Of a stretch of 64,000 nt of DNA, positions 26,527 through 35,296 are shown piece by piece. The stretch comes from Gracilibacillus salinarum (GTDB taxonomy: Bacteria > Bacillota > Bacilli > Bacillales > Amphibacillaceae): contig NZ_CP095071.1 in NCBI RefSeq assembly GCF_022919575.1, positions 3,110,001-3,174,000 of the forward strand, written 5' to 3'. The position numbers and the translations under genes were made by a program. The notes beneath the pieces were generated by a model that worked only from the letters and a program-made list of their open reading frames with translations, did no database searches and was not told the origin of the DNA. Numbering within the stretch: position 1 is the stretch's first letter; every line of letters begins with the position of its first letter.

Positions 26527-28121
26527 ATGATGAAATATAGCAAACTTGTTGGGATCATAACCTTACTATTCATAATAAGTGCGTGTTCGGGAAATAGTGA
26601 TGGCAATACAAACCCTGAGTCAAAAGATGAGCTCGTCTTAGCGGTTGACGGAGAGCCGGAGGATGGATTCGACCCGACAACTGGTTGGGGACGCTACGGT
26701 TCACCGCTTTTCCAAAGCCCTTATTAAAATATGATCAAGATTTTAATATCGAACATGATCTGGCTGCAAACTATGAAGTAAGTGATGATGGTCTGACTTG
26801 GACGGTGGAGATTCGCCAAGACGCTAAATTTTCCGATGGAGAGCCATTGACTGCTCAAGATATCGTATTCACATACGAAACAGCAAAAAACAGCGGCTCG
26901 GTGATTGATCTCAGTAACCTGGAAAGCGTTGAGGCAACTGATAAATACACCGTGCAATTCACATTAAAGGAGCCACAATCCACCTTTATATACCAGCTGA
27001 TTACGACAGGAATAGTTCCGGAACATGCTTACGGGGAAAATTATAATGAAAATCCAATTGGTTCAGGGCCGTTTCAACTCGAGCAGTGGGATAAAGGACA
27101 ACAGATTATTGTTACAGCAAATCCGTATTATTATGGGGAAAAACCATACTTCAAGAAGCTGACGTTTTTATTCCTCTCAGAAGATGCTGCATTTGCGGCA
27201 GCAAATGCAGGAGAAGTTGACATCGCTTCGGTACCGCCGGCTTTTGCAAAAGAAGAAATTGAAGGAATGAAATTGGTCGAGCTAGAAAGCGTGGATAATA
27301 GGGGTATGATGTTTCCATTTGTGCCTGAAGGAGAAGAAACGGAGGAAGGATATCCAATCGGCAACGATGTAACTGCCGATAAAACAATCCGTAAAACGAT
27401 CAATATTGCTATCGATCGTCAGGCTTTAGTTGATGGGGTGCTGCAAGGATTTGGCACGCCTGCCTATACGGTTGCAGACAAGCTGCCATGGTGGAATCCG
27501 GACACTGTGTTTGAAGATGGGCGAATGGAGGAAGCGAAGCAAATGCTAAATGAAGCCGGCTGGGGATTAAACGATAACGGGGTACGTGAAAAAGATGGAC
27601 TGAAAGCGGAATTCACACTGCTTTATCCGGCTGGTGACCAAATTCGTCAGTCCTTATCTATTGCTTTTGCGGATATGATAGAGCCGCTCGGTATCGATGT
27701 ATCGACAGAGGGAAAAAGCTGGAATGAATTAGACCGCTTAATGTATTCCCACCCTGTAATGATGGGCTGGGGAAGTTATAATCCACTAGAAATGTATAAC
27801 TTATACAGCAGTGAAACGAGAGGAGTAGGTTATTACAATGTCAATTATTACTCCAATCCGGTTGTGGATGAATATATGAATAAAGCATTGAAATCCACAT
27901 CACAGGAAGAAGCAAACAATTATTGGAAAAAGGCACAATGGAACGGGGAAACAGGCTTCTCCGCAAAAGGGGATGCACCATGGATATGGCTTGTTAATCT
28001 TGACCATTTGTATTTTGTCCATGAAGATCTGGTGATCGGCGAGCAAAAAATCCAGCCACATGGACATGGCTGGCCAATAACGGATTTTATCCAGCAATGG
28101 CATTGGAAAGGACAGGAATAG
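26527..28121 (+). pseudogene. Frameshifted family-5 substrate-binding lipoprotein (nickel/peptide type)
   Basis: Solute-binding lipoprotein of a nickel or peptide ABC transporter. The start (MKYSKLVGII..SACSGNSD) and all later domains are present: FDPTTGWGRYGSPLFQS, then LLKYDQDFNIEHDLAANYE through a typical C-terminus. The two halves are in different frames. Three Cs stand at about 26718-26720 where four would give FQSPLLKYD, so loss of one C explains the break. Frame 1 stops at 26727; the rest stays open to 28121. No permease or ATPase gene follows, so even an intact protein would be an orphan. A sequencing error in the C run is possible. Confidence 0.8.
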
Positions 28122-28313
28122 AAAGAAGGTATTGTAGGTAAATGTTCAATCTTGCTGTATTATTAGTTGCTTTAATTGGTAAAATCTCTATCTCTATTTG
28201 ATTAAATCTTTTGAGGAGAATGCAAGATTTTATAGCGCGTAAAAAACCTTTTTCTAGAATGAAGTAATAGTTAGGTGTAACCAGGTTGACTACTGTGTTG
28301 CTGTGTCTATTAA
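28122..28313. other. Unassigned stretch after the substrate-binding gene
   Basis: No supported gene. An open frame on the minus strand (IEIEILPIKATNNTARLN) may be a decayed insertion-sequence product, but I cannot identify it. Confidence 0.35.
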
Positions 28314-28398
28314 AAAAAGAGCCTATGGATGGTGGTGACACCCAAAAGTAAGAGTAGAAAATCTAACTTTCGGGGGTTGGCACCGATAGGCTCTTTTT
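28314..28398. terminator. Long-loop bidirectional terminator
   Basis: AAAAAGAGCCTAT (28314-28326) pairs with ATAGGCTCTTTTT (28386-28398). The 59-base loop contains GGTGACACCC and GGGGGTTGGCACC, which look like insertion-sequence end sequence. T runs on both strands suit termination either way. Confidence 0.7.
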
Positions 28399-28415
28399 GA
28401 TAACACTTTTACGGT

Positions 28416-28705
28416 CTATTCTACTGGTGATAGTTCACTTTCTGTTACCCATTTATGGTTTGATACTTCTTCACCGTCATTGGTTGGAGTGAAGCTAACC
28501 ATATACACAGTGGTTTCCTCAGCTGAGTCAATTTCAGCAGTTGCACCATCCATGCCTTCCATATGTGAGGCATCAATGGTAACTTCTGTACCTGGTTCTA
28601 ATGGAGCCTCTCCGGGATTTTCAAGTTCTTCATGAATAACCCATTTGTGGTCTTCTACTGGCTCTCCGCCATTCGTTGGCGTATAGGAAACAGTATACAC
28701 TGTAG
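28416..28705 (-). pseudogene. 3' part of a YdhK-type (DUF1541) gene
   Basis: Encodes VSYTPTNGGEPVEDHKWVIHEEL and a full second repeat ending HKWVTESELSPVE, clearly homologous to the C-terminal two-thirds of the intact lipoprotein at 31274-31882. The signal peptide and the start of the first repeat are missing. At about 28705 the sequence changes abruptly to the 5' part of a copB gene, so a deletion has joined two genes. Confidence 0.85.
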
Positions 28706-28929
28706 GTTATGATTAATGAAATATAAAACCGTTTCTTAAAATCATTAACCATTTCTCCATGATTGTGATGGCTGTGATTTTCGTGTCCTTCATGGCCACT
28801 CTTATCATGGTCGCCATGACTGCTATGATTATGTGCGTTGTCTTGCTCACGTTCTACATGAGTTTTGTGGTTGTGATGTTCGTGATGCATATGTTGCCCA
28901 TGCCCATGTTTGTTATCATAATTTGCCAT
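28706..28929 (-). pseudogene. copB: 5' part of a second copB gene
   Basis: Starts at ATG 28929 with the His-rich leader (HGHGQHMHHEHHNHKTH and so on) and reaches NDFKKRFYISLIIT, which matches the intact copB (DFKKRFFISLIITIP) up to the first membrane helix. It then runs out of frame into the ydhK fragment and stops as SVYCFLYANEWRRAS. All pump domains are lost. The upstream region still has GGGGAGACGG as ribosome-binding site, so a His-rich peptide of about 75 residues could still be made. Confidence 0.85.
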
Positions 28930-29347
28930 ACGCCGTCTCCCCTTTTCAATTATTATTCCTAATATTTATAAATAATATTTCTGGTTATATATTTCATTTT
29001 TGAAAACCAACCTTTATAGTAAATGTATTCTTAAATAAGTTCTATGGAATACCCAATCTTGTTTGTCCAAAAAATTATTCCTCATAATCATCTTCCCTCA
29101 CTACAATACCCTAGTACCGTACTTCTTAACCATTAAATTTGCTAATAGAACTATTCCCTATTAAGTTTCTATCATGATGATTTTCCCTTTACCTTATCTA
29201 TATAAGTATATATCACCAAATCAGCATCATATATGCATTATGGATCCGTAGAGTCTATATTTTAATATTTAGAAATTTAACAAAATGAATGGAATTGCAC
29301 AATTCCTGCAAAAAATTAAATTACAATAATACCAAGGGGGTAAGTTG
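28930..29347. other. Divergent intergenic region
   Basis: 418 bases without a gene, between the copB remnant and the second multicopper oxidase. Holds response-regulator site 3 (29296-29312) and a likely -10, TACAAT, near 29322. Confidence 0.6.
29296..29312 (+). promoter_or_regulatory. Putative response-regulator site 3
   Basis: TGCACA-ATTCC-TGCAAA, a clear direct repeat with 11-bp period, about 36 bases before the start codon of multicopper oxidase 2. Confidence 0.6.
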
Positions 29348-30862
29348 ATGAGACAATTAATTGGTTCCATTATAATTGTATTACTATTATTGCTACTATA
29401 TGGAGGATATCAGTGGTATCAAGGTGCAAATTTTTCAGATACTAAACCAGATTTACAAAATGGTGAGGTTAATATTGAAGAGCTATATGATTCTAATTTT
29501 GAAGATAGGAATGTGACAGAATATAATCTAAAAGCAGAACAAGTGAGCTGGGCTATTAATTCTGATACGACTATTGAAGCATGGACATATAACGGAACTG
29601 TTCCGGGTGAGCCATTACGAGTAAAAGAAGGTGATGTATTAAAAGTTAATTTGCAAAATGATTTAGATGTACCAGTTACGATTCATTGGCATGGTTTGAT
29701 ACTTCCTAATGTTATGGATGGTGTCCCAGATTTAACACAGGAAGCTGTACAACCCGGTGAAACTTTCACTTATGAGTTTATCGCAAATCATCCTGGAACG
29801 TATTGGTACCATTCTCACCAAGATAGTGCTTTGCAAGTGGACAAAGGCTTATATGGTTCATTAGTGATAGAAGAAAAGAAAAGCGAACGGAACAATGAAA
29901 ATGAAGAAATTTTAATTTTAGATGAATGGTCAACCGATGGAGAACGTGAAAGTGTAACAAATATGCCAGGTATGATGATGGGAAGTATGAGTGGAGATGG
30001 TGAAGCAGATACGAAACAAATGTATGACACTTATACAGTAAATGGAAAGTCTGGCGAAAGTATAAAACCACTCATAATCAAAGAGGGAGAAAAATCTTTA
30101 CTCAGAGTAATTAATGCAGGATATCAAATTCATCGATTGAAATTTCCTGAGAATGTTGCGAAGGTAATTGCCTTTGATGCTGCAAAAACGATAGATAAAA
30201 ATAATCAAGTAAATGTTATAGAAATTGCTCCGGGTGAAAGAGTAGATATAGAAATTGAAAATAAATTTACAGAACCTTGGTATATTGAAGATGTTTCAGA
30301 AACAGGAAATGGAGATCAGTCAAATGTTAGAATTCCAATTGTAATAGATGAGAAGGTAGACTTTAATAAGGTTTATCAAGATAAATCGGGTAAGAATTTA
30401 AAAGCGGATGTTGATGGAACATCTATTGGTAGTGAGGTACTTCTTTTTGATAAAACTCCTAAAAATCCAGATGTCGATTATACGATGGATCTAAATATGG
30501 GAATGCAAATGGGGGAAGGAATGGTATTTCAAATTAACAATGAGGTATATCCTGATACGCCTCCAATCGAAGTAGTAGAGGGAGATATTGTGAAAGTTAC
30601 GCTAACTAATAATGGTCGATTGAATCATCCTATGCATCTGCACGGACATCGTTTTCAAGTAGTGTCGAAGAATAGTCAATTGTATGATGAACCAATGGTG
30701 AAAGACCTTATCAATGTCGAACCAGGCGAAACATATGAGATTTATTTTAAAGCGGATAATAAAGGTGAGTGGTTATTTCACTGTCATGATAACAATCATG
30801 CTGATCGTGGAATGATAACCGTTGTGGACTATCAAAGCGTATATTCTCCATTTGTAAACTAA
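29348..30862 (+). CDS. Multicopper oxidase 2 (laccase-like)
   Basis: A 504-residue exported oxidase with an uncleaved N-terminal anchor (about 5-23). Copper motifs are HWHGL near residue 117, YWYHSHQ, HPMHLHGH and HCHDNNHADRGM, covering the type 1, 2 and 3 sites. A Met-rich segment, MPGMMMGSMSGDGEAD, near residue 210 resembles the copper-binding inserts of CueO-type enzymes. It is only distantly related to multicopper oxidase 1. ATG 29348 lies behind AAGGGGGT. It is followed by a small SHOCT protein on the same strand. Confidence 0.94.
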   Translation: MRQLIGSIIIVLLLLLLYGGYQWYQGANFSDTKPDLQNGEVNIEELYDSNFEDRNVTEYNLKAEQVSWAINSDTTIEAWTYNGTVPGEPLRVKEGDVLKVNLQNDLDVPVTIHWHGLILPNVMDGVPDLTQEAVQPGETFTYEFIANHPGTYWYHSHQDSALQVDKGLYGSLVIEEKKSERNNENEEILILDEWSTDGERESVTNMPGMMMGSMSGDGEADTKQMYDTYTVNGKSGESIKPLIIKEGEKSLLRVINAGYQIHRLKFPENVAKVIAFDAAKTIDKNNQVNVIEIAPGERVDIEIENKFTEPWYIEDVSETGNGDQSNVRIPIVIDEKVDFNKVYQDKSGKNLKADVDGTSIGSEVLLFDKTPKNPDVDYTMDLNMGMQMGEGMVFQINNEVYPDTPPIEVVEGDIVKVTLTNNGRLNHPMHLHGHRFQVVSKNSQLYDEPMVKDLINVEPGETYEIYFKADNKGEWLFHCHDNNHADRGMITVVDYQSVYSPFVN

Positions 30863-30880
30863 TAAAAGAGGTGATTTATT

Positions 30881-31123
30881 ATGATGAACGGAATGAACGG
30901 AAGTGTTGGTTTTATGGGAGGAGGATTTATTTTCACCTTATTCATGATTATCGTCATTGTCTTAATAGTGATGGTATCCATATGGATGTTTAAAACGAAT
31001 AATAAACAGAATTATAAGAAAGGGAATGATAATGAATCTTTAAATATACTGAAACAACGTTTGGCCAAAGGAGAAATTTCAGAAGATGAATATGATCGTC
31101 TTAAAAACAAACTAGATAGATAA
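30881..31123 (+). CDS. Small membrane protein with SHOCT domain
   Basis: An 80-residue protein: Met/Gly-rich start (MMNGMNGSVGFMGGGF), one membrane helix (about 15-37), then a C-terminal SHOCT domain, NILKQRLAKGEISEDEYDRLKNKL, a short oligomerisation module. Proteins of this kind frequently accompany copper oxidases and CopZ. Starts with ATG behind AGAGGTGA, 18 bases after the oxidase gene, so it is co-transcribed with it. Function unknown. Confidence 0.85.
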   Translation: MMNGMNGSVGFMGGGFIFTLFMIIVIVLIVMVSIWMFKTNNKQNYKKGNDNESLNILKQRLAKGEISEDEYDRLKNKLDR

Positions 31124-31210
31124 GTGGGTGTCAGTCATCTTTTGGATTCATTCTACTGTACCAAAGAGCAGCGCTTATTAGAATAAAAAGAACTCTATAC
31201 AAAATTATAA

Positions 31211-31247
31211 AAAGGCACACCCAGTTTTGAAATTATGGTGTGCCTTT
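31211..31247. terminator. Bidirectional terminator between SHOCT gene and ydhK
   Basis: AAAGGCACACC pairs with GGTGTGCCTTT; A-rich on the left and T-rich on the right, serving both converging transcripts. Confidence 0.8.
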
Positions 31248-31273
31248 GGCATGACAAAAAAGGTATTGGGAGA

Positions 31274-31882
31274 TCACTCGGCAGGTGCAAGTTCATCTTC
31301 GGTAACCCATTTATGGTTCGTAACCTGCTCATTAGAAGTTGTTAGTTCAAAATCAACCATATATACCGTTGTTTCTGTTGCTGAATCAATTTCTGCAGTT
31401 GCTCCACTCATCCCTTCCATATGGTCAGCGTTCACAATAGCCTCTTCTCCTGCTTCTAACGGATCAGCGCCCGGTTTCTCCAATTCTTCGTGAATCACCC
31501 ATTTATGGTCGGTCACTTTTTCACCACCATTAGTAGGAGTATATGAGATGGTATATACTGTGGTATCATATGCGCCAACAATAGTCGCTTCAGCACCGTT
31601 CATCCCTTCCATATGATCAGCTTTAATAATAGCTTGACTACCTTCAGGATATGTTGGATTGGAAGCCTTTTGTAGATCTTCTGGCACTTCACTAGATCCT
31701 GACATGTTCATATCAGAATGATCCATCCCATCCATTTCCTCCTTTGATTCAGAACCTGTTTCCTCTTCTATATTAGAATCTGATTTTTTAGCGTTTTCTG
31801 GATTTGTCTCTTCTGTTTCCCTACAAGCAGCTAAGACAATGAAAGCTAACAGAAAAGTTAGTATTATTATAAATTTTTTCAA
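31274..31882 (-). CDS. ydhK: YdhK-type lipoprotein with two DUF1541 repeats
   Basis: Secreted lipoprotein of 202 residues: signal with lipobox LAACRE (Cys20), an acidic Met-containing linker (EEMDGMDHSDMNMSGSSE), and two DUF1541 repeats of about 60 residues. Each repeat has KADHMEGM-type and VTNHKWV-type motifs; the His and Met suggest copper binding. ATG at 31882 behind TGGAGGG on the minus strand. A response-regulator site lies 45 bases upstream of the start. A 3' fragment of a second copy is at 28416-28705. Confidence 0.88.
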   Translation of the reverse strand: MKKFIIILTFLLAFIVLAACRETEETNPENAKKSDSNIEEETGSESKEEMDGMDHSDMNMSGSSEVPEDLQKASNPTYPEGSQAIIKADHMEGMNGAEATIVGAYDTTVYTISYTPTNGGEKVTDHKWVIHEELEKPGADPLEAGEEAIVNADHMEGMSGATAEIDSATETTVYMVDFELTTSNEQVTNHKWVTEDELAPAE

Positions 31883-31926
31883 TTATTATCCCTCCAAAAT
31901 TAATCATATATAATATACTTGGTTAA

Positions 31927-31943
31927 AATGCATAATTTGTGCA
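31927..31943 (-). promoter_or_regulatory. Putative response-regulator site 4
   Basis: Read on the minus strand: TGCACA-AATTA-TGCATT, 11-bp period, 45 bases before the ydhK start codon. Confidence 0.6.
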
Positions 31944-31995
31944 GATATCAATTTAAAGCAATTTTTTTAATATGACCTAAAAATGGTGGTTCTAT

Positions 31996-33210
31996 TCATT
32001 TAAAAGGTAGTTGTGTTTTGTGATAAATGTGACCTACAACAACTAATATGAATGTTCCAATTAAATGAACAATGGATATTTGTTTGATATTTATTTTCGC
32101 TTCTTGTTCTTTTGTTTCGCTATCGCTAGTTTGGTTATCAGTTGGAATCTTATTTACCTCTATTGCATTATTGTTTGAATTGGTTTCTATCTTTTGTTTT
32201 TCTAACTTGTGTGTGCTAAGGATTTCATCGTTGTCAACTACAATTTCAAGTGTACCTTCTTGTGTAACTTGATGTTGAATGTTACTTCCAAAAGGATAAG
32301 TAAAAGCTAGTTTTTGCGGAAGAATATATGAGTCTGTTTCATTTGAAAACGTAGTCTCTTTTTTGATATAGGAAGTCTCAAAATGATCAAATCCAAAGTT
32401 TAACAGTTCTATTGTGTCATCATACGCAAGTTTATCAGTAGAGCTATTCAATGTAATTACTATTAAACTTAATTTTTCACTTTCTGCAGTAGTCGCTAGT
32501 GTATATCCGGATTGATGAACAAAACCGTTTTTTCCACCTGTTATACCTTCAAAGGGGATTTCCCCTTTTAATAATTTGTGATGAGTAATAAGAGTTGTGT
32601 CCCAGGATAACCCCTCCCATGCAAATTGTTTAGTACCAAAAATATCCTTAAACGTTTCATTTTTTAAAGCATATTGTATTATCTTAGCCATATCCTCAGC
32701 AGTTGTGGTATGGTTTGGATTGAAAAGGCCGTGTGGATTCGTGAAATTTGTATTATGAACTCCAATTACATTTTTAAGATAAGTATTGATATCCTTTGCA
32801 AATTGTATTTCAGATCCACTTAAATGTTCAGCAATTGCTACACCTGCATCATTACCTGAGTTGATTAATAAGCCGCGTATCAAAGTATGAAGAGACACCT
32901 TTTCTCCTTGTTCTAAAAAAACAGTTGTTCCTTCTACGTTTTTAGAGCTAGCATTACTACTAATTGTAACGATATCTTCTAGCTTTCCTTTTTCTATTGC
33001 AAAAATGGTTGTTGCAATTTTTGTTAAGCTTGCAGGATACATTTGAGATGTTGAATTTTTCTCAAATAAAATTTGTCCAGAGTCCTTTTCCATTATGATA
33101 GCAGCCTTACTTTGGATGGTTGGAAATGAATTAGTTGCTGCATTAATTGAAATAATGAAAAAAACATTAAATAGTATTATTGTTAAAATAATGAATATAA
33201 ATTTGTGCAT
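31996..33210 (-). CDS. D-alanyl-D-alanine carboxypeptidase (PBP5 type)
   Basis: Trims the terminal D-Ala from peptidoglycan side chains. The 404-residue product has a signal peptide, the catalytic SLTK box (Ser61, Lys64), SGN (INSGNDAG) and a third box reading KNG (TGGKNGF) where KTG is usual. The C-terminal 100 residues include a linker rich in Gln, Glu and Ser and a final membrane helix (TFILVVVGHIYH), so anchoring is by a helix, not by the amphipathic end of classical PBP5. ATG 33210 on the minus strand. It sits inside the copper island; a cell-wall response to metal is possible but unproven. Confidence 0.87.
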   Translation of the reverse strand: MHKFIFIILTIILFNVFFIISINAATNSFPTIQSKAAIIMEKDSGQILFEKNSTSQMYPASLTKIATTIFAIEKGKLEDIVTISSNASSKNVEGTTVFLEQGEKVSLHTLIRGLLINSGNDAGVAIAEHLSGSEIQFAKDINTYLKNVIGVHNTNFTNPHGLFNPNHTTTAEDMAKIIQYALKNETFKDIFGTKQFAWEGLSWDTTLITHHKLLKGEIPFEGITGGKNGFVHQSGYTLATTAESEKLSLIVITLNSSTDKLAYDDTIELLNFGFDHFETSYIKKETTFSNETDSYILPQKLAFTYPFGSNIQHQVTQEGTLEIVVDNDEILSTHKLEKQKIETNSNNNAIEVNKIPTDNQTSDSETKEQEAKINIKQISIVHLIGTFILVVVGHIYHKTQLPFK

Positions 33211-33372
33211 TGTTATTTTCTCCTATATAAATTGTTATAGTAACAATCATATATTTATCATGTGGAGAAAGTTTGCAGATTTAAATTTGTAATATGTTCT
33301 TAATATAGTGTAAAAATTGCAAGGAAATTCAAGAAGCTTCATGCATAATTAAACTATCGTTAGTTTTTTCTA

Positions 33373-33723
33373 TTATTGATCAACTTTTCTTAGTATCATA
33401 AAGGAATTATTATTACATAGATAAATATCAAAAGCATCCCCAGTTTTAAGAGAATAAAGCTTTCTTAATTCTTGAGGTATTCTAATTGAACCATTTTCAT
33501 TTATGACCATTACATTCTCAAATGTATTGAAAGTATACTTGTAAATAAGTATTCCATTTAAGTGTTTATTTATTGAAATAATCACTTCTTCTCTTTTGGA
33601 AATACATAATTTCTCTCTGATATACGTTGGTATAGTTATTGTATTTCTCTTATTTATCGTACAGAACATACCTGTCCTAATCAAATGTTCATGTCGTTTT
33701 AATAGATAAGGGATTTCAGACAT
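33373..33723 (-). CDS. AbrB/SpoVT-like DNA-binding protein
   Basis: A 116-residue protein with two swapped-hairpin modules: NKRNTITIPTYIREKLCI (about 24-41) and NENGSIRIPQELRKLYSLKTGD (about 74-95), each resembling the AbrB N-terminal fold. Two tandem modules in one chain is unusual, as AbrB itself has one. ATG at 33723 behind CGAGGTG on the minus strand. Target genes unknown; the neighbours are the carboxypeptidase and an amino-acid permease on the same strand. Confidence 0.7.
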   Translation of the reverse strand: MSEIPYLLKRHEHLIRTGMFCTINKRNTITIPTYIREKLCISKREEVIISINKHLNGILIYKYTFNTFENVMVINENGSIRIPQELRKLYSLKTGDAFDIYLCNNNSFMILRKVDQ

Positions 33724-33818
33724 ATTGCAACACCTCGAGTATCATGATTAATTATAATAAATCAAAAATGTCAAGAAATATTGCAGAATTTTAATTTATT
33801 TACTAAGCCTATTAAAAA

Positions 33819-35120
33819 TTACGAATTAAGGTTTTTAACATACCATTTTTCACCAATGAAAGTAAGTACTAAAACAAGAAGTGAAACGATAACGATTAAT
33901 AGATCTGATTGTATTTTCACCCAAACAAATGCCGACAAGACAATGGCATCGAGCGTAAAAGCTGCCCCCACAACGAATAGATTTGCTTCTACTTTTTCTT
34001 TTAGTTTTGTAAGTAGTCCCCAATGAATGATCATATCCATAATCAAATACAGAATAGCACCCATTGAAGCGATTCTACTTAAATCAAAAAAGATCGTTAA
34101 CACCATTGCGATTACTATCGTATACACGAGTGTATGGCGTTGAATATTACCAGGCATACCAAAGTGGCGATGAGGGATTAACTTCATGTCAGTCAACATT
34201 GCTAACATACGAGATACCGCAAAGACACTAGCAATGATACCTGAAATCGTAGCAATGATCGCTATAATAACCGTAAACCAAACCCCTAGGTTTCCTAAAG
34301 CAGGTTCAGCTGCTGCAGCAAGAGCGAAATCTTTCTTTTCTATTATTTCTTCGATCGATAAGTTGCTTGAAACAGCCCAAGCGATAAGAATATAGACAAA
34401 CAAGCTGATTAAAATCGAAAATAAAATAGCTCTACCAACATTTTTTTTAGGATTTTCAATTTCTTCCCCTTGATTGGTTAGGGTTGTAAAACCTTTAAAA
34501 GATAATATCGTTAATGCAATGGCTGCAATAAAACTAGTAATGGTAGTCTCAGGTGATTGACCAGAAGTTTCAGCAGGTTGAAAAGAAAAATTCGCAACAA
34601 TAAGCCCTGCTCCGGCAAAGATTAATAATCCAATAATCTTAAGAAGCGAAATGATCGAAGTAAATGATTGAATAAATGTATTACCAGAAATATTCACTAG
34701 AAAAGCAAAAATCAGTAATCCAACACCTAGAATAGGTACCCAGATACTGTTTTGGTTGATGTCGAATAACTGTAACGTATAAGTACCAAAAGTTCTGGCT
34801 ACTAAACTTTGATTAATTACCATAGAAAAAGCCATTAATAAGGCTGCAAACGCTGCTAGCATTCCTTTACCGTATTCTTTTACCAGATACATGCCAATCC
34901 CGCCAGCAGAAGGATAAGCTTGACTTAATTTTTGATAGGAATAAGCGCTAAAGCCGGTAACAATTCCTCCAATGATAAAGATAAAAGGAAAGTATTTTCC
35001 TCCTAATTCAGCTACCTGACCAAGTAAAGCGAAAATCCCAGCGCTAATCATTACACCAGTGCCTAATCCAATTGCTCCTAATAATTTGATGCTATTTTTT
35101 TTATAAGTCGATGAAGACAT
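33819..35120 (-). CDS. APC-family amino acid permease
   Basis: A 433-residue polytopic protein with 12 predicted helices, of the amino acid/polyamine/organocation superfamily. The first helix holds GAIGLGTGVMISAGIFALLG, the unwound Gly-rich substrate site of the family, and helix 6 holds LSFKGFTTLTNQGEEIENPKKNV, another family signature. No long regulatory tail. ATG at 35120 behind AGGAGGAATT on the minus strand. The substrate cannot be told. It does not look metal related; it is divergent from the lipoprotein-kinase-regulator operon. Confidence 0.85.
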   Translation of the reverse strand: MSSSTYKKNSIKLLGAIGLGTGVMISAGIFALLGQVAELGGKYFPFIFIIGGIVTGFSAYSYQKLSQAYPSAGGIGMYLVKEYGKGMLAAFAALLMAFSMVINQSLVARTFGTYTLQLFDINQNSIWVPILGVGLLIFAFLVNISGNTFIQSFTSIISLLKIIGLLIFAGAGLIVANFSFQPAETSGQSPETTITSFIAAIALTILSFKGFTTLTNQGEEIENPKKNVGRAILFSILISLFVYILIAWAVSSNLSIEEIIEKKDFALAAAAEPALGNLGVWFTVIIAIIATISGIIASVFAVSRMLAMLTDMKLIPHRHFGMPGNIQRHTLVYTIVIAMVLTIFFDLSRIASMGAILYLIMDMIIHWGLLTKLKEKVEANLFVVGAAFTLDAIVLSAFVWVKIQSDLLIVIVSLLVLVLTFIGEKWYVKNLNS

Positions 35121-35173
35121 AGCTGAAATTCCTCCTTATTCATAAATGATTTACAATAGTATTACCCACTAAA

Positions 35174-35251
35174 TATGCAAGAAATGTGCAGAAAAGGTTA
35201 GAATTTTGAAGATGCAAAAAAAAACACCTATTTCTGCACAAAATATTAAAA
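35174..35251. promoter_or_regulatory. Putative response-regulator sites 5 and 6
   Basis: Two sites in opposite orientation: TGCACA-TTTCT-TGCATA on the minus strand (35174-35190) and TGCACA-AAATA-TTAAAA on the plus strand (35235-35251). Together they make an inverted repeat TGTGCAGAAA / TTTCTGCACA. They precede the second two-component operon, suggesting autoregulation. Confidence 0.6.
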
Positions 35252-35296
35252 AAGATTTGATAATATATGACGATAAAGCAAATGGAGGGATAAGTA

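Noticed and set aside
28087..28341. Minus-strand frame containing IEIEILPIKATNNTARLN
   Set aside because: It looks protein-like and may be an insertion-sequence fragment, but I could not match it to a family and it has no proper start, so I did not call it a gene.
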